Source of the DNA: Powellomyces hirtus
Lineage: Eukaryota > Chytridiomycota > Chytridiomycetes > Spizellomycetales > Powellomycetaceae
DNA length: 64,000 nucleotides
Direction: 5' to 3'
Assembly (NCBI GenBank): GCA_025526995.1
Contig: JAHLKG010000005.1
Location: forward strand, 248,001 to 312,000
This document shows, one piece after another, positions 24,633 to 35,490 of the stretch (positions within the stretch are counted from its first letter, which is position 1; every line of letters begins with the position of its first letter). The notes beneath the pieces are model-generated. The model searched no databases and was not told the DNA's origin. It was given only the letters and a program-made list of their open reading frames with translations. The translations under genes were made by a program, and so were the position numbers.

Positions 24633-26041
24633 ATGTCGTCAAAGATGAACCCTATGGACCCCGCAAGCTACAACCATAAACATGCTCGCGTCAACGGAAT
24701 CAACTACCATTACGTAGATGAAGGTCACAGTGACCAAGTTATTGTCCTCGCGCACGGGTTTCCCGACCTGTGGTATGGTAAGTACGACGTCTCAGTGACC
24801 TCGTCTCGGTACACTTGAGTCAACCTCTGATGCATTACTTAGGTTGGCGCTATCAGATTCCGTATCTGGTGAAATTGGGCTACCGCGTCATTGTGCCAGA
24901 CTTTAGAGGATACGGACAAACGGATGCTCCTCATATCGAGCCTGGGGATAAGGAAGGCATCCGGACTTACGGGTAGCGTGAGGAGTGGTATACAGTTTAT
25001 GCCTCCAAGCGTGGATTGACCTTCTCTCAAGATTGAAGAACATTTGCAAGGACATGGCTCAGCTTTTGGATGTGGCCGTAGGACCCAATTCCAGGGCGAT
25101 CTTTATCGGCCACGATTGGTGGGCGTTCCAATGAAGTGGTCTACGTGCGTTGACTAGCCGACCCTGACGCGATTGAGTTGTGTAGGGGTGCCATGTCGGT
25201 GTGGCGCATGTGTTTGCATTATCCTGAACGCGTGCAAGCGGTCGGAGCTATCTGCGTGCCTTTCAACCCTCCCAACAACGAATACGTCACCCCGGAACAG
25301 CTGGTGAAAGCTTGGCCGCAATGGAAATATCAGGTACGAATGGGTGCACGCGCTCGGAGATGTTTATTGTAAGAACGCCACTTGACGAGGGTCGTCTCGG
25401 TATGAATAGTTATGGTTCATCAAAAGCACAACGGACCAAGAACTCAACAGCGACATTCCACGCGCTTTGGCTTGCACGTTCCGTGGTGCGGGCGAGAATA
25501 CAGGCCTGATTGCCGCGTCCAGCATTGACCAGCTACCAACGAACCCAGACCGATCCCCCAAAATGAAACTTTCCGAGAAGGTAGAAGCAATGGTCCTGCA
25601 GATTTAACTGACTTTGTTTGAGAGTCACGTACTGATGCAAAAACGTCCTCTCAGGAATTTGAGTACTACTGCAAGCAGTTTGCAAGAACCGGCTTCCATG
25701 GTCCGCTCAACTGGTACCGGACGAGGAGGGTGAACTTTGAAGACGAACAGGGTGACCTTGCCAGAAGAATCACGATTCCCGCCTTGATGGTAAGCCCTTG
25801 CCGATGCACAAAAAACTTTCTTGTCGGCTTCGCTGCTCATTCTGCAATTCCGCAGGTTTTGGCAGAGGAAGACGCCGCATTGCCTCCCGTGATGGCGAGA
25901 AACATGCCCGCACTCGTATCCAAGCTCACAATGAAGAAACTGAAAACCGCGCATTTTGTCATGATGGAAAAGCCTAACGAACTGAACGTTATCATTGGAG
26001 ATTGGCTGAAGGCCATTGGTGCAGGAGCTAGCAAGTTGTGA
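24633..26041 (+). CDS. Epoxide-hydrolase-like alpha/beta hydrolase
   Basis: Seven exons (24633-24777, 24843-24972, 25032-25118, 25186-25333, 25410-25580, 25655-25789, 25856-26041), all in phase, 333 aa. It has the oxyanion motif HGFPDLWYGWRYQ, the PDFRGYGQTDAP strand-loop, the nucleophile elbow GHDWGAMSVWR (Asp nucleophile, as in soluble epoxide hydrolases), a helical cap with NWYRT that could supply a lid Tyr, the acid-containing VLAEEDAALPP loop and the catalytic His in KTAHFVMMEKP. The family opens epoxides to diols through an ester on Asp; haloalkane or fluoroacetate dehalogenases share this architecture, so the substrate is open. No targeting signal is apparent. Divergent from REV1 with 326 bp between the starts. 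Confidence 0.9.
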
Positions 26042-26179
26042 ACAGTCCCCTAACCCTAAGCTAGATACGGTAGCGTAAACTAGTGAATTCCATGGTGCTA
26101 TGCTATGGATGAGATACTACCCAAAACTACTCGGCGCACATTACGGGAATCAACGATGCATTTGGAACGTGTTGTCATT

Positions 26180-29038
26180 TCATCCTTTTCTCCAACTGTA
26201 ATTGTAATTGTGAGTAGGCCCAGGTGATGGTCGGCTATGAGTCTCGTTTTGGTTTGATGGCGCCGAGGGTCTGACGGGCATGTTACCATTGAATTGGCCG
26301 TGTCCACCGTCCCAATCCATGCCCACCCCAGATTGATTTGAATAACCTCTGGACAAATTGCGACTGGACCGACCAAAGGCTCCGTGTCCTCCATCCCAGT
26401 CAGCGTCAACTTTGAGCTGCGTTCGACGGGACGGTGGGGAATGTGGCCTAACATTATTGGTATTGATGTATTGAGTTTTCGTTATTGGTTCGTTCAGATG
26501 AGAGTTGGGTATTTCCTCGCGGTAGTGATAAGAATGTCGATAAGGGATTGGCTGAGACCCCAGATCCATCGAATTGTTCGTTTGATTGGAATGCTTCATC
26601 TTTTCGCTCACCAGATCTTGGTTGCGATGGTTCACATCCGGATGTGGTGTTTGGTAGTTGGTATACGAACGTTCAGTTCTCGCGGTTGGTTCATTCCGAC
26701 CAATATTGCGGGTTTCTTGGCCATGATGATGGGAATACCGAACAATCGTACGATGAGAGCCTGAATCGATCGATTGGTCCGTTTTGATTGACGTATTTAC
26801 TTTTTCCCGCACCGTGATTTTGTTGTCATTGGATTTCTGCGGATTCGAGACATTGTGGGAGAAAGTGCACGCATCTCCCTTGCGACATGCGCCTTTCAGA
26901 GCAAATCGGCATTGCGTGGTTGACACTTTCGAGACCTGTGCAGTAGCGGACATTGACGACCCTATGACGCTGTGCGTCGAATGCGGTGCAGGTCCTCCCC
27001 TAGCGGCTGAGCGCGGCGGTGGTGGTGACACGACACTCAACCTGCGCCTCTTGGACGCGACCTCTGACTCTTCTATTGGCAGCTCAATATCCAGGAACAT
27101 CTCGTGCCAATGCCGTCGTTTCCGAAGATGTCCACTCGCGTCGAGTATAGATCGCTCAAAGGGGCGATTGAAGGGGGTATTGGCAAAGGGTGGGAGGATG
27201 GGGTGGAATCGAAAGCCGGATGGGGATGAAATGTTGCGAAACTCGACGGGAAGACCGTAGGCTGGCTCGGACATGTGTGCATTGCAGGCTGCGGAGGGCA
27301 GTTTCATCAATTCCCGAAAGTTTTGGTCTAGGAATGTCTGAGATTCAAGAAGCTTTTGGTTTGGGGGAAGTGATGTTTCCATAAGAGTGTGCCACGAGAC
27401 GTCCATGAATGACTTTCCTTCCGTGCCAAGCAACTGGTAAAGAGAGAAAGGACGGAACAGGTGAGCGGCGAGAAAAGAGTCCAGTAATAAAACAGGGCTG
27501 ACAATGCGTACCATCGCGGCGCACACGACAGGATGCACGGCTTGGATACTTGATCGTGGCCAGGCAAGTGCTTGGTCCTTGGACCGGTCTCTTATGACTT
27601 GGTCCAGGTATTCAATCAGGTCATCCCGGGCAGGTGCCATGTAATACGGATAGTTGAAGGAGTAGTCGGGGCAATTGCCATTGACGCACATTTCCTACAT
27701 TGGCGCAGTCGTCAAGATTTGAGACGAGATGCAAAGGGAATCGAACTTACCAAACACCATATGATGCCTTGCAAGAATTTCTGACACTTGTCACGCCGCG
27801 TGGACGGGGTGTTTTCGGCCTCCCACCGGTCCCGATCACCAGGTTCCGCATCCGCTTCATCTTCAGCATTAGAGTCATCCTCTTTGTGCGTAGAGTGAGT
27901 CGTTTCAGGTCGCCAAGCGCCCCGCTGCCCTTGCGATGGCTCTGACATGCTGACGATTGCTTTCATAAAGTGTGGATTGATGGATTCGTTGGATAAATCC
28001 ACCAGGTATTCACCGGGTCGCGCATCTGCTGTCTTTTTATAGTTTGCCCAAAGGCCGTCAAAGCTCGCTTTTTTCATCTTTGGTAGGTCTTGAGAGAGAG
28101 AGAGAGGGAGGGAGAGTCAGGTGGAGGAGCTTTTTGGGGAGATAGGGAAACCAACTTGACCTACAATCGTTTCCCATCAATAGGATAACCGCCGCCAAGT
28201 CCAACCTATAGTGTGGTGGCCAACGATACTTTATTATACTTTCCAAGAGATGTGTCTCATCTTTGCAGCAAACTTACGCGACGAGGTGCGCCTTTCGGTC
28301 TGGAAAGTCGGCCGACAACGTCCGCAGAAAGGTGTCGTACGAGAACATGATTGCATTGTCATCATTCATGACAAGTGTGGATCTGACATTGGCCGCAATG
28401 ACTTGAAACAGGATATCGTTGTCGGCCCCAATGATCATATTTGAGGGGGTCCCCTCCGGACTCTTGTTGTCGGTCATAGTGTCGCCCATGTGTCCCAAAA
28501 TCTTTACTTCGCCTTCCCCAGCCACATTCGGTCCGTTCACAATGACCCGCATCCCAGGCTTGGAGTGGGCTGTTCTGAACAGATACTGGCAAGCATAGTA
28601 GTTTAGATACGAGTCGATTCGGTTCATGAAGGCTGTCCCGGGGGTGATTTGGCGAGTGTCGAACGTGGACTTTTTCTTTTTGTTGGATGACCGCCGGCGA
28701 CGTTGTTCGGCGATTTTTGCCAACGGACCGGGTCCGTCAACTGCCAAACAAACGAGTCGTCGTGGATTGGTTCCTCGGAGGACCAGATCATCCAAGCTCA
28801 TGTAGAGGCGTTTGATGCACTGATTTTCGTTGCGACATGTTCGTGCGGCCCGGTGCAACAGCGGGTTAATGTCGACATATACGCAGTCCACCGTTTGCCT
28901 TTTCGCCCATGCGAGTTTGGGAATGAGTTTTGAGCGCGAGCGCCTCTTGGGACAGATTAAGACCCACCTTGCGTTCTTGGTGGTAAAGGCTGACGGCCAG
29001 CTGGCCTGCAACCACTTGGACAAACCCTTTATCCCCAT
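26180..29038 (-). CDS. XRN-family 5'-3' exoribonuclease-like protein with CCCH finger
   Basis: Exons 28968-29038, 28278-28898, 28165-28205, 27751-28088, 27512-27694 and 26180-27433 give 835 aa. The start MGIKGLSKWL is the family N-terminus; an in-frame Met 62 codons earlier was rejected. XRN signatures follow: CVYVDINPLLH, LVCLAVDGPGPLAK, RQITPGTAFM, GEGEVKI, IGADNDILF, and the rebuilt LLMGNDYLPK across a 41-bp exon. These match the magnesium-dependent 5' exonuclease core of XRN1/RAT1, though several positions diverge. The C-terminal third is disordered, with one CCCH finger, CRFALKGACRKGDACTFSH (C-x7-C-x5-C-x3-H), and degenerate repeats (DADWDGGHGAFG / GMDWDGGHGQFN). It is shorter than typical XRN1 or RAT1. 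The 69-bp and 78-bp introns at 28899-28967 and 27434-27511 are multiples of three without stops, so retention cannot be excluded. Confidence 0.82.
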
Positions 29039-29388
29039 TTTCGCCAAATGCTGCGAAAAAACTGTCAATAGCGAGGCTGTCAAGCCGACCGGTGAGGCTC
29101 CTTGTGACACGGAGGAGCTGCACGCGAACCCACGATTTTGGTAGGTTGATGCAAAACGATAAAGAATCACGGATGGTTCGATTTCATCTTTTTGGATTGG
29201 TATTTCGCAGCACTGGCCAACCAATTGGTTGGGCCCTCTGGCCGCTCAAGGGCCGAGGCCTCATTCCGATCGGTTCAACAGCTTATCACTACGCATTTCT
29301 TTTGTCTTATGGCCACGATGCAGAACACAAAAAGAACCGGGCCGGCGGGCCGACCATTGACTGCTGGGAAAAGCAAAAAAAGTTTTTG

Positions 29389-29460
29389 AGGAACCACTGA
29401 GGTTTGAACTCAGGACCTGCCGCTCTGCAGGCGGCCGCTATACCACTTAGCTATAGTTCC
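29389..29460 (-). tRNA. tRNA-Cys (GCA)
   Basis: A 72-nt cloverleaf on the minus strand. The acceptor stem is GGAACTA with TGGTTCC (one G-T pair). The D arm is GCTAAGTGGTATAGC. The anticodon arm is GCCGC-CTGCAGA-GCGGC with anticodon GCA. The T arm is CTGAG-TTCAAAC-CTCAG. The discriminator base is T, as expected for tRNA-Cys. No intron. Its 5' half lies inside an inverted repeat described separately. Confidence 0.93.
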
Positions 29461-29624
29461 CGGTGACAGAACCTGCATTTCCAACGCAGGTTTGTCTGAG
29501 GAGGGTAATATAAACATTCACCATTGATGCCTGAACAAGGCGCACCTGCTAGCGCCCGCGTTTTCACAAACCTGCGTCGGAAATGCAGGTTCTGTCACCG
29601 GGAACTATAGCTAAGTGGTATAGC
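29437..29624. repeat. Inverted repeat (59-bp arms) including the tRNA-Cys 5' half
   Basis: Left arm 29437-29495 and right arm 29566-29624 are reverse complements with a single mismatch over 59 bp, separated by 70 bp. The left arm contains the first 24 nt of the tRNA-Cys gene plus its upstream flank. The right arm therefore carries a second, plus-strand copy of that half gene. Single-stranded DNA or RNA from here would form a long hairpin. Confidence 0.95.
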
Positions 29625-29653
29625 AGGAACTATAGCTAAGTGGTATAGCGGCC
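29601..29653 (+). repeat. Tandem duplicated 5' halves of tRNA-Cys
   Basis: The sequence GGAACTATAGCTAAGTGG...TATAGC occurs at 29601-29624 and again at 29626-29649, separated by one base. The second copy continues GGCC like the true gene and then diverges into GC-rich sequence. Neither copy has the 3' half, so these are truncated tRNA pseudogenes with internal promoter box A but no box B. Confidence 0.9.
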
Positions 29654-29961
29654 CGGCCCCTGCCCCTAAACGCTAAACGCGGCAGGGGGTCTTTGGTGTG
29701 TTCGACTCGGAGCGCCCGGGTTGCACTCATATTGATGTGAATCAATGCCGTCCCGCAGCTACATTACATTGGATACGCGAGTCTTCGCTTGGTGAATCGC
29801 ACCATATATGTATTATGCTGGTATCATATTCCATTGTATCGATATCGATAGATCAAAAGTTCCAATCCGCAAAGCGCGAATGGAGTCCCAAATGTAGGAT
29901 ATGTAATCGGTCGTGGAAACCCGTCCTTCCTCGAACTGTAAAGAAATCACAAAGAATTCAA

Positions 29962-32268
29962 ATGGACACAGTAGAGGGCACAAGTCAACAACAACAAACA
30001 GAAGAAGCGACGACGACGGGCAACAACCGCCGCTCATTGAAATCGAAACCACGCAAGCAAGGGGCGTGTCGCTTCTACAAAACACCAACTGGCTGTCGCG
30101 CCGGTGGGGAATGTCGCTTTGTGCATGACGGTATCCTCCAAGGTGCCCCTCAAGGTATCCTCCAAGTGAGTGGTACCGGCGAGGACGTGACCGTTGGAAA
30201 GACAAAAGATTCAACCGATGCTTCACCGATAATCGTGCCAGTGACGCGACCGGCGACACAAGCATCCGACCCTCCCTCAACCAGTGACAGAGGTAGTCGA
30301 CGACGGCGGAAGGTACAGGAAGGACGAAATCCCGACGATAGCTCGGGAAAGCAGTCTGATTCGGATGCGGTTGCTGCTGAGGGCATGGTGGCTACTGGCT
30401 CACGGCGGCGTCCGCGAAAAACCAAAAACTCGCGGTCAAACAATATAGAAGCACCGGCTGGAGCGGATTCGCTGGGGGAAGGATTAACGTCGGGGAAACC
30501 GGGAGACTGTGCTGCTGAAATTGGGGACCGTACACAAAAGGGTTCACGGCCGCGAGGGAAAGGCAAGTCGCAAGGCAATGCCGACACAGGAAAGGCGGCC
30601 AACGGAGACCCAGGCCAACCAGCAACAATCACAAACAATGACTCACCCGGGGCAACAAGGCGCCCACAACCAGCATTACGAGTCCCGGTATCCCGGCCTC
30701 CCGTTTCCCGTCCGCAACCCCGATCCCTCGAATCTCGCCTCCAAGAAACAACGGACCCACTAGACCGCGCCCGTCTAACTCGTGAACTGGACCTCGGAAA
30801 GCTCGAGCGACGTTTTCGAGAATCCGGCTATGCCGTCATCTCCACCACACCCTCCGAGATGGTCATTGCTGCGGCTCTAGTGCCGAGTGACCCAGATTTT
30901 CCGTATGAGCTCCTGGGTCTCGACCTGCACATTACAATCCCCACGACGTACCCATTAACACCCACGTCCATCAAAGTGCAGAGCGAGGAGATTCCGCTTC
31001 ACCTTCGACGCAACATTGAAAAGGCCTGGACGCGGAAAGCGACCGCGTCAAAACTGGCTGTTCTGCAAATGGTCAACTGGCTTGACAGGGAATTGGAAGG
31101 ACTTTTGATCGAGCCGTCTGAACCGGCGGCGACAATCACATTCGTGTCCCCTCCCAAATCTGGCGATGCTGCATTACCACAACCACGCCAACTAAGCTTG
31201 GGTGTGCCGCCTCCCGTGGTTTACAAAACGGTCAACTCGGAAAGCCAGTTCGTGGCATCCGATGACGACGACGAGGACGCGTCTGATGCAGCGCTGGAGC
31301 ATGAGCTGGCATCGTCGGAACCACCCTTATCCACATCATCTGCGCCGTCCCAGCACAAAGGAACCCAAATCCGCCTCCCGGCTACCCGTCTCGATAACAT
31401 ATCTCTTCTCCAATGCACCTCACTCAACCTCGTCGTCCGCTGCACACGCTGCAAACAATCAAACGACATTGCCAACCTCACACCCGCAACTGACACAGCC
31501 GCATCCCCCCGCTGGCTCGCCTGCACCCAATGTGCCACCACCATGGGCGTAAAGTTCCGCTCCGACCCACTTCATCCTACCTCCCTCTCCATAGGATACC
31601 TTGACCTCGACATGTGCTCGCCGTTTGACCTGCTCCCCAGCAACTACATACCCACGTGCGGATCCTGCGCCGTGCCGCAACCTCCTGGCCACATCTTCAA
31701 ATCGGTCATTAGAGGATACCCGACGACCCTCACTTGCATCACGAGCGGATGCCATGCGAAAATGACCCTTGCGATTGATGATGTCAAATTTGTCAAACTG
31801 CAACCAACGATACTCCACAATGTTGGGTTGCCGCTCAAGAAAAAGAAAAAGCCGAAAGACGACTTTGCGTTGGTGGTGGGGGCCCCGCTTCCCAAAAACG
31901 GCATCTGCAAACACTACAAACAGTCCTACCGCTACTTTCGGTTCCCATGCTGTGGCAAACTCTTCCCCTGTGACGTCTGCCACGACGAGGAAAAGGAAAA
32001 CAGACCTGCGCCGCCACATGAAACAGCTTGGGCCACTCGCGTCGTTTGCGGGTTCTGCTCCCGCGAGTTTCCGTACCAGGCCACCGTGTCCACATGTGTA
32101 TGTGGCAAGGACATGGTCCGTGAGAAACACAAGGGTGGCTTCTGGGAAGGCGGAAAAGGAACCAGGGACCGCAACCGAATGAATCGCAATGATCCAAGAA
32201 AGTTTGCTGGGTTATCAAAAACAACATCGCAGAAGAGCAGTAGGGTAGGAAAAAAGCATGATGGATAG
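29962..32268 (+). CDS. CCCH and CHY zinc-finger protein
   Basis: An intronless frame. The ATG at 29962 was chosen because the 88 upstream in-frame codons look like translated leader sequence, giving 768 aa. Near the N-terminus is a canonical CCCH finger, CRFYKTPTGCRAGGECRFVH (C-x8-C-x5-C-x3-H), typical of RNA binding. After a long charged, low-complexity linker comes an RWD-like segment (LGLDLHITIPTTYPLTPTSI...AVLQMVNWLDREL). Then there is a Cys-rich region and a C-terminal CHY-type zinc finger, GICKHYKQSYRYFRFPCCGKLFPCDVCHDE, continuing with paired CxxC motifs (CGFC, CVCG). Fungal proteins combining CCCH, RWD-like and CHY modules exist, but their role is poorly known; ubiquitin- or RNA-linked functions are inference. 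No neighbour suggests a pathway. Confidence 0.85.
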   Translation: MDTVEGTSQQQQTEEATTTGNNRRSLKSKPRKQGACRFYKTPTGCRAGGECRFVHDGILQGAPQGILQVSGTGEDVTVGKTKDSTDASPIIVPVTRPATQASDPPSTSDRGSRRRRKVQEGRNPDDSSGKQSDSDAVAAEGMVATGSRRRPRKTKNSRSNNIEAPAGADSLGEGLTSGKPGDCAAEIGDRTQKGSRPRGKGKSQGNADTGKAANGDPGQPATITNNDSPGATRRPQPALRVPVSRPPVSRPQPRSLESRLQETTDPLDRARLTRELDLGKLERRFRESGYAVISTTPSEMVIAAALVPSDPDFPYELLGLDLHITIPTTYPLTPTSIKVQSEEIPLHLRRNIEKAWTRKATASKLAVLQMVNWLDRELEGLLIEPSEPAATITFVSPPKSGDAALPQPRQLSLGVPPPVVYKTVNSESQFVASDDDDEDASDAALEHELASSEPPLSTSSAPSQHKGTQIRLPATRLDNISLLQCTSLNLVVRCTRCKQSNDIANLTPATDTAASPRWLACTQCATTMGVKFRSDPLHPTSLSIGYLDLDMCSPFDLLPSNYIPTCGSCAVPQPPGHIFKSVIRGYPTTLTCITSGCHAKMTLAIDDVKFVKLQPTILHNVGLPLKKKKKPKDDFALVVGAPLPKNGICKHYKQSYRYFRFPCCGKLFPCDVCHDEEKENRPAPPHETAWATRVVCGFCSREFPYQATVSTCVCGKDMVREKHKGGFWEGGKGTRDRNRMNRNDPRKFAGLSKTTSQKSSRVGKKHDG

Positions 32269-32441
32269 TCTAGCTTCTTCTGCAGATTTCCGTAAGTCAA
32301 CGTTTCCATCACCGGAAAGGCTCGTTCACGGGACACAGCGCCAATTGCAATATCGATAAATAGATGTGTGTCAGGGACCCAAATTCCTCCCTGTTATTGC
32401 TCCACATTAATATTCGACATGTTTGTCTAGTGACGATATAG

Positions 32442-34663
32442 TTACGCCAAGGTTCTATCGACAGTTCCGCCTTTCTCTGCGCGATATCGCCTGATTAGGT
32501 CGCGCACATGCTCTTTAACCTTCTGTTCTCGTTCTCCAGCAAAATGCTCCAGCTGCAAATACCGCTTGTCCTCCTAATTGATGCAAAAATATACGTTAGT
32601 TCACCACGTTGCGAGATGAGCCATTGGGGAGACCATGGGGCACTCACATTCAAGACCTTTCCAATTTCCATTAAATTGATATAACCCCACTCGTCTCCTT
32701 CTTTCGGTTCCGGTTTGCCCTCTTCCAAAGCAGCGGCGCGGCACTCGCCCACAGCATTTTTGACATAAAACTTGACAAAGTTGTTTTCCGCCAGGAGTTC
32801 GAGCAGAGCAGACCTGGCCGCCCCAAGTCGGGCAGTCTGGAAGCTCTCGAACTCACTCTTGACCACACTTTCAAGGCGAGCGGGATCGTCCGCTGGTGCC
32901 AGTTTGCGCGCCCGTGGGTCCTGCAAGATCCATCCTTGCACTTGCGTCCAGGAGGTGGTCAGGTCGGTTGTGTTTTGCAGGGAAGCATGGAAGGCCGCAA
33001 GCCGTTTCTCGTGTAGATGAGCAAGGTGTTCGCTGAAAACGCGCATTTTCATCGCTTCGTCCAATACTTGGCACCGATGCCAGTTTGGATCGCGTTCCAG
33101 ATATGGTCGCATATCAGCCCATTCCGCGTCCGCGCTTCGAACAATGTCAATCAGCATGCTTTCAAAGACTGTGCGGGCATCCCGAGTTTGGAGGGTTTGC
33201 CGCTGCGAGGTCATTTCCCTGGTGAGACGGCTCTGATCGCGCCGGACCTGTGCTTCCCGTTCACGCAGACTAGCTTCCTCGCGCGCTTTCCGCTCTCGCT
33301 CACGATCCTCCTTTTCACGCTGGGCTTTCTCGCCGTCTATACCGTCTTCGAGTTTGCGGATGTAGGCTCGGAATATGTCTTCGCGTTCTTCAGAAGAGCG
33401 TATGGCGCGATACCGCGGGTCGCGCTCAATATCTCTTTGCGTCCGTCGCCAACTAGAGTGAGAATCCAGACCTTTTGTTTCTTCCAGCAAGCGCAGGAAA
33501 TCTTCCTTGGCTTTGCGGGGATCCGCGCGTGACTTCTCCCCCTTCAGTTCTGCCATGTGAGCTTTGAACAGAGTCTCTCGCTCTTTTGCAGGAGCAAGAT
33601 TCGCAAACCGCTTGTCGCGCTTGTGTTTACGGCTAAACTCTTCCCATCGGGTGCGTGGCGTCGTGTTCTCCTTCAAGAGCTGTAGATACGCGTCCTTCGG
33701 CGAGGTAGCGGTTTTGGCTTTTTGTTCTCGAAGCTCTGCGACGCGAATGACGCAGTACTGATCAAAGACGGCTTTTCGTTCCCTCAGAGTAGGGAGCAAT
33801 CCATATCGCTTGTCGTCTATGATCTTGGGAAGTTCCTTTTCCCAGGTTGTGTATGGCGATACGTCCATTTCCCGTAACAGAGTCATGAACTCTGTGGTTT
33901 TGTCTTCAGCGCTTATTGTGAGCTCAGCGGACCTTTCGATGACATCACGCGGCGGCTCTTCTTCTTTGACATCGCTCTTTTGTCGCTTTGGAGATAGGTC
34001 TGCCGTCTCATCTTCTGGTGCCTTTCGTTTGGTCCCCACCTGCTCATCAACGTGCGGCTCCATTTCCACATCGCCCACTTGAGAACCGGCCTCGCTCTGT
34101 GGCTGATCGTTGAACTCTTCGTTTATGTCTACCCCCATAGCTTCTGCGATGAGTTCGCCAATCAGATCTCCCAGATCATCCGGCATATCCCATAGTGATT
34201 CCTTCGTGGTGAGGTTGTAGAAGAATTCCTTGTCCTGGTTGGTCAGCACAATGGCCCAACTGGTCGTCGGTATTTTCTTCATGGCGAGAACATGCTCGGC
34301 GTTGACCGATTTCACTTTGGCGATCACGTTCGGTTGGCCGTTTGCTGGAGGATGCGGTGGAGGCGGAGGAAGTTGAAGATCAGGCGGGTGATCCCATCTG
34401 CTCTCTTTGGTGGCGGCATTATGATAATAGATGCGACCGCTGGGGTCTCGGTGTTGAGTCCAAACTACTTGAGGTGGTGGTGGGCCCGGCGGGGGAGGTG
34501 GTGGGGGTGCCGGGGTCTGTACTGAGTAGTCGTACTGGTTTAGGTCGCCATTTGATGCCCCTCGTTCAGCTGCCGGGGTTGCGGTTTCCCGCTGCTTTTG
34601 TGATTTGGAAGCTCCCCCCTTGGTTGCAGGACGGAACTCGTGCTCGGGATCAAGAGGATCCAT
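32442..34663 (-). CDS. TCERG1: TCERG1/CA150-like WW-FF transcription-splicing factor
   Basis: Two exons, 32648-34663 and 32442-32573, 715 aa. A proline-rich N-terminus precedes two WW modules (VVWTQHRDPSGRIYYHN...RWDHPPDL and TSWAIVLTNQDKEFFYN...LWDMPDDL). A series of about six FF domains follows from about residue 250, including EFMTLLREMDVSPYTTWEKELP, DAYLQLLKENTTPRTRWEEF, DFLRLLEETKGLDSHSSW, VFESMLIDIVRSADAEW and FHASLQNTTDLTTSW, with a charged helix in the middle. The last exon completes the final FF domain (VLNEDKRYLQLEHF). FF domains bind the phosphorylated RNA polymerase II CTD, and WW domains bind proline-rich splicing factors, so it is nuclear and couples elongation with splicing. 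PRP40 shares this architecture, but the first FF domain is closer to TCERG1. Divergent from SRP9 with 167 bp between starts. Confidence 0.86.
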
Positions 34664-34830
34664 TGATATGGTTGGGTTTTAAGAACTATTTATGACTAGG
34701 GCATACAGAATTGTGCAATGTCAGAATTCATTCAAGTTTTGTCGACCGCGCCCTCCGAATCTACTGTACGCGACGAATATCGGCCGTTCGCTGTCGTTGC
34801 CAATTCCAAAAAGAGATCGCCTTGCCCGCC

Positions 34831-35490
34831 ATGGTTTACATAGATGTTTGGGACGAATACCAGAAAGCCGTTGAGGAATTGTATCTCGCCGGGCCATTGA
34901 AGGTAAACATGCCGAACTCCATTAGAAATGCTTTTGGTTCTTCAGAATTCTTGGAGTTCATTTCCCTCGTGTTGCTCATATTGACTTGCCACCGTCTTCT
35001 TTGCTATGTAGACCCGTTACGTCTCAAAATACCGACATTCCGAAGGAAAGCTGGTTTTGAAGGTGTTCGACGGCTCTACGGTAAGTGACGCCTTGGCCAT
35101 CGGGGTGGGTGGTTGCGGCTCCTTGGGGTTGGTCAAAAAGGGAGTCTTTTCTGTCCTGAGATACTATAGTGGGAACAATTCATTGATCTGTCTCCTCTTC
35201 TCTGATAGTGCCTCAAATACCGAACAGACAAATTGCCAGACTTGAAGAAGTTTGAAAGATTAAATCTTTCTCTATTGGGCAAAATGCAATGCAACAAGCG
35301 TGCGTTGGAAAAGGAGGGAACTGAAACAGATCGTAAGTTTAGACCAGACCTCAAGAAACAGCTGCATGCATGATCTGACTTGTTCCCGTTTTTTGCAGTG
35401 AAAGGTCAAGCGGCTTCTCCGGCAGACAACACACCGATACAATCCCCTCCACCACCAACATCCCGGAAAGGGAAAAAGAGAAGAAATTAA
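34831..35490 (+). CDS. SRP9: Signal recognition particle 9 kDa subunit
   Basis: Four exons (34831-34902, 35012-35080, 35209-35332, 35399-35490), 118 aa, all phases matching. It reads MVYIDVWDEYQKAVEELYLAG, then TRYVSKYRHSEGKLVLKVFDGST, then CLKYRTDKLPDLKKFERLNLSL. This is the SRP9 alpha-beta fold with the YRHSxGKL basic loop that contacts SRP RNA and the CLxYRTD strand. A basic tail ending KGKKRRN extends it beyond animal SRP9, as in fungal Srp21. With SRP14 it forms the Alu-domain module that slows translation during ER targeting. Confidence 0.93.

Noticed and set aside
26045..26062. CCCCTAACCCTAAG, similar to telomere repeats
   Set aside because: Only about two units in a normal intergenic spacer, with no array.
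29698..29961. N-terminal 88-codon extension of the CCCH/CHY gene
   Set aside because: The frame is open, but the residues are atypical and begin only a few tens of bases after the tRNA-half duplication. The ATG at 29962 starts a protein with expected composition.
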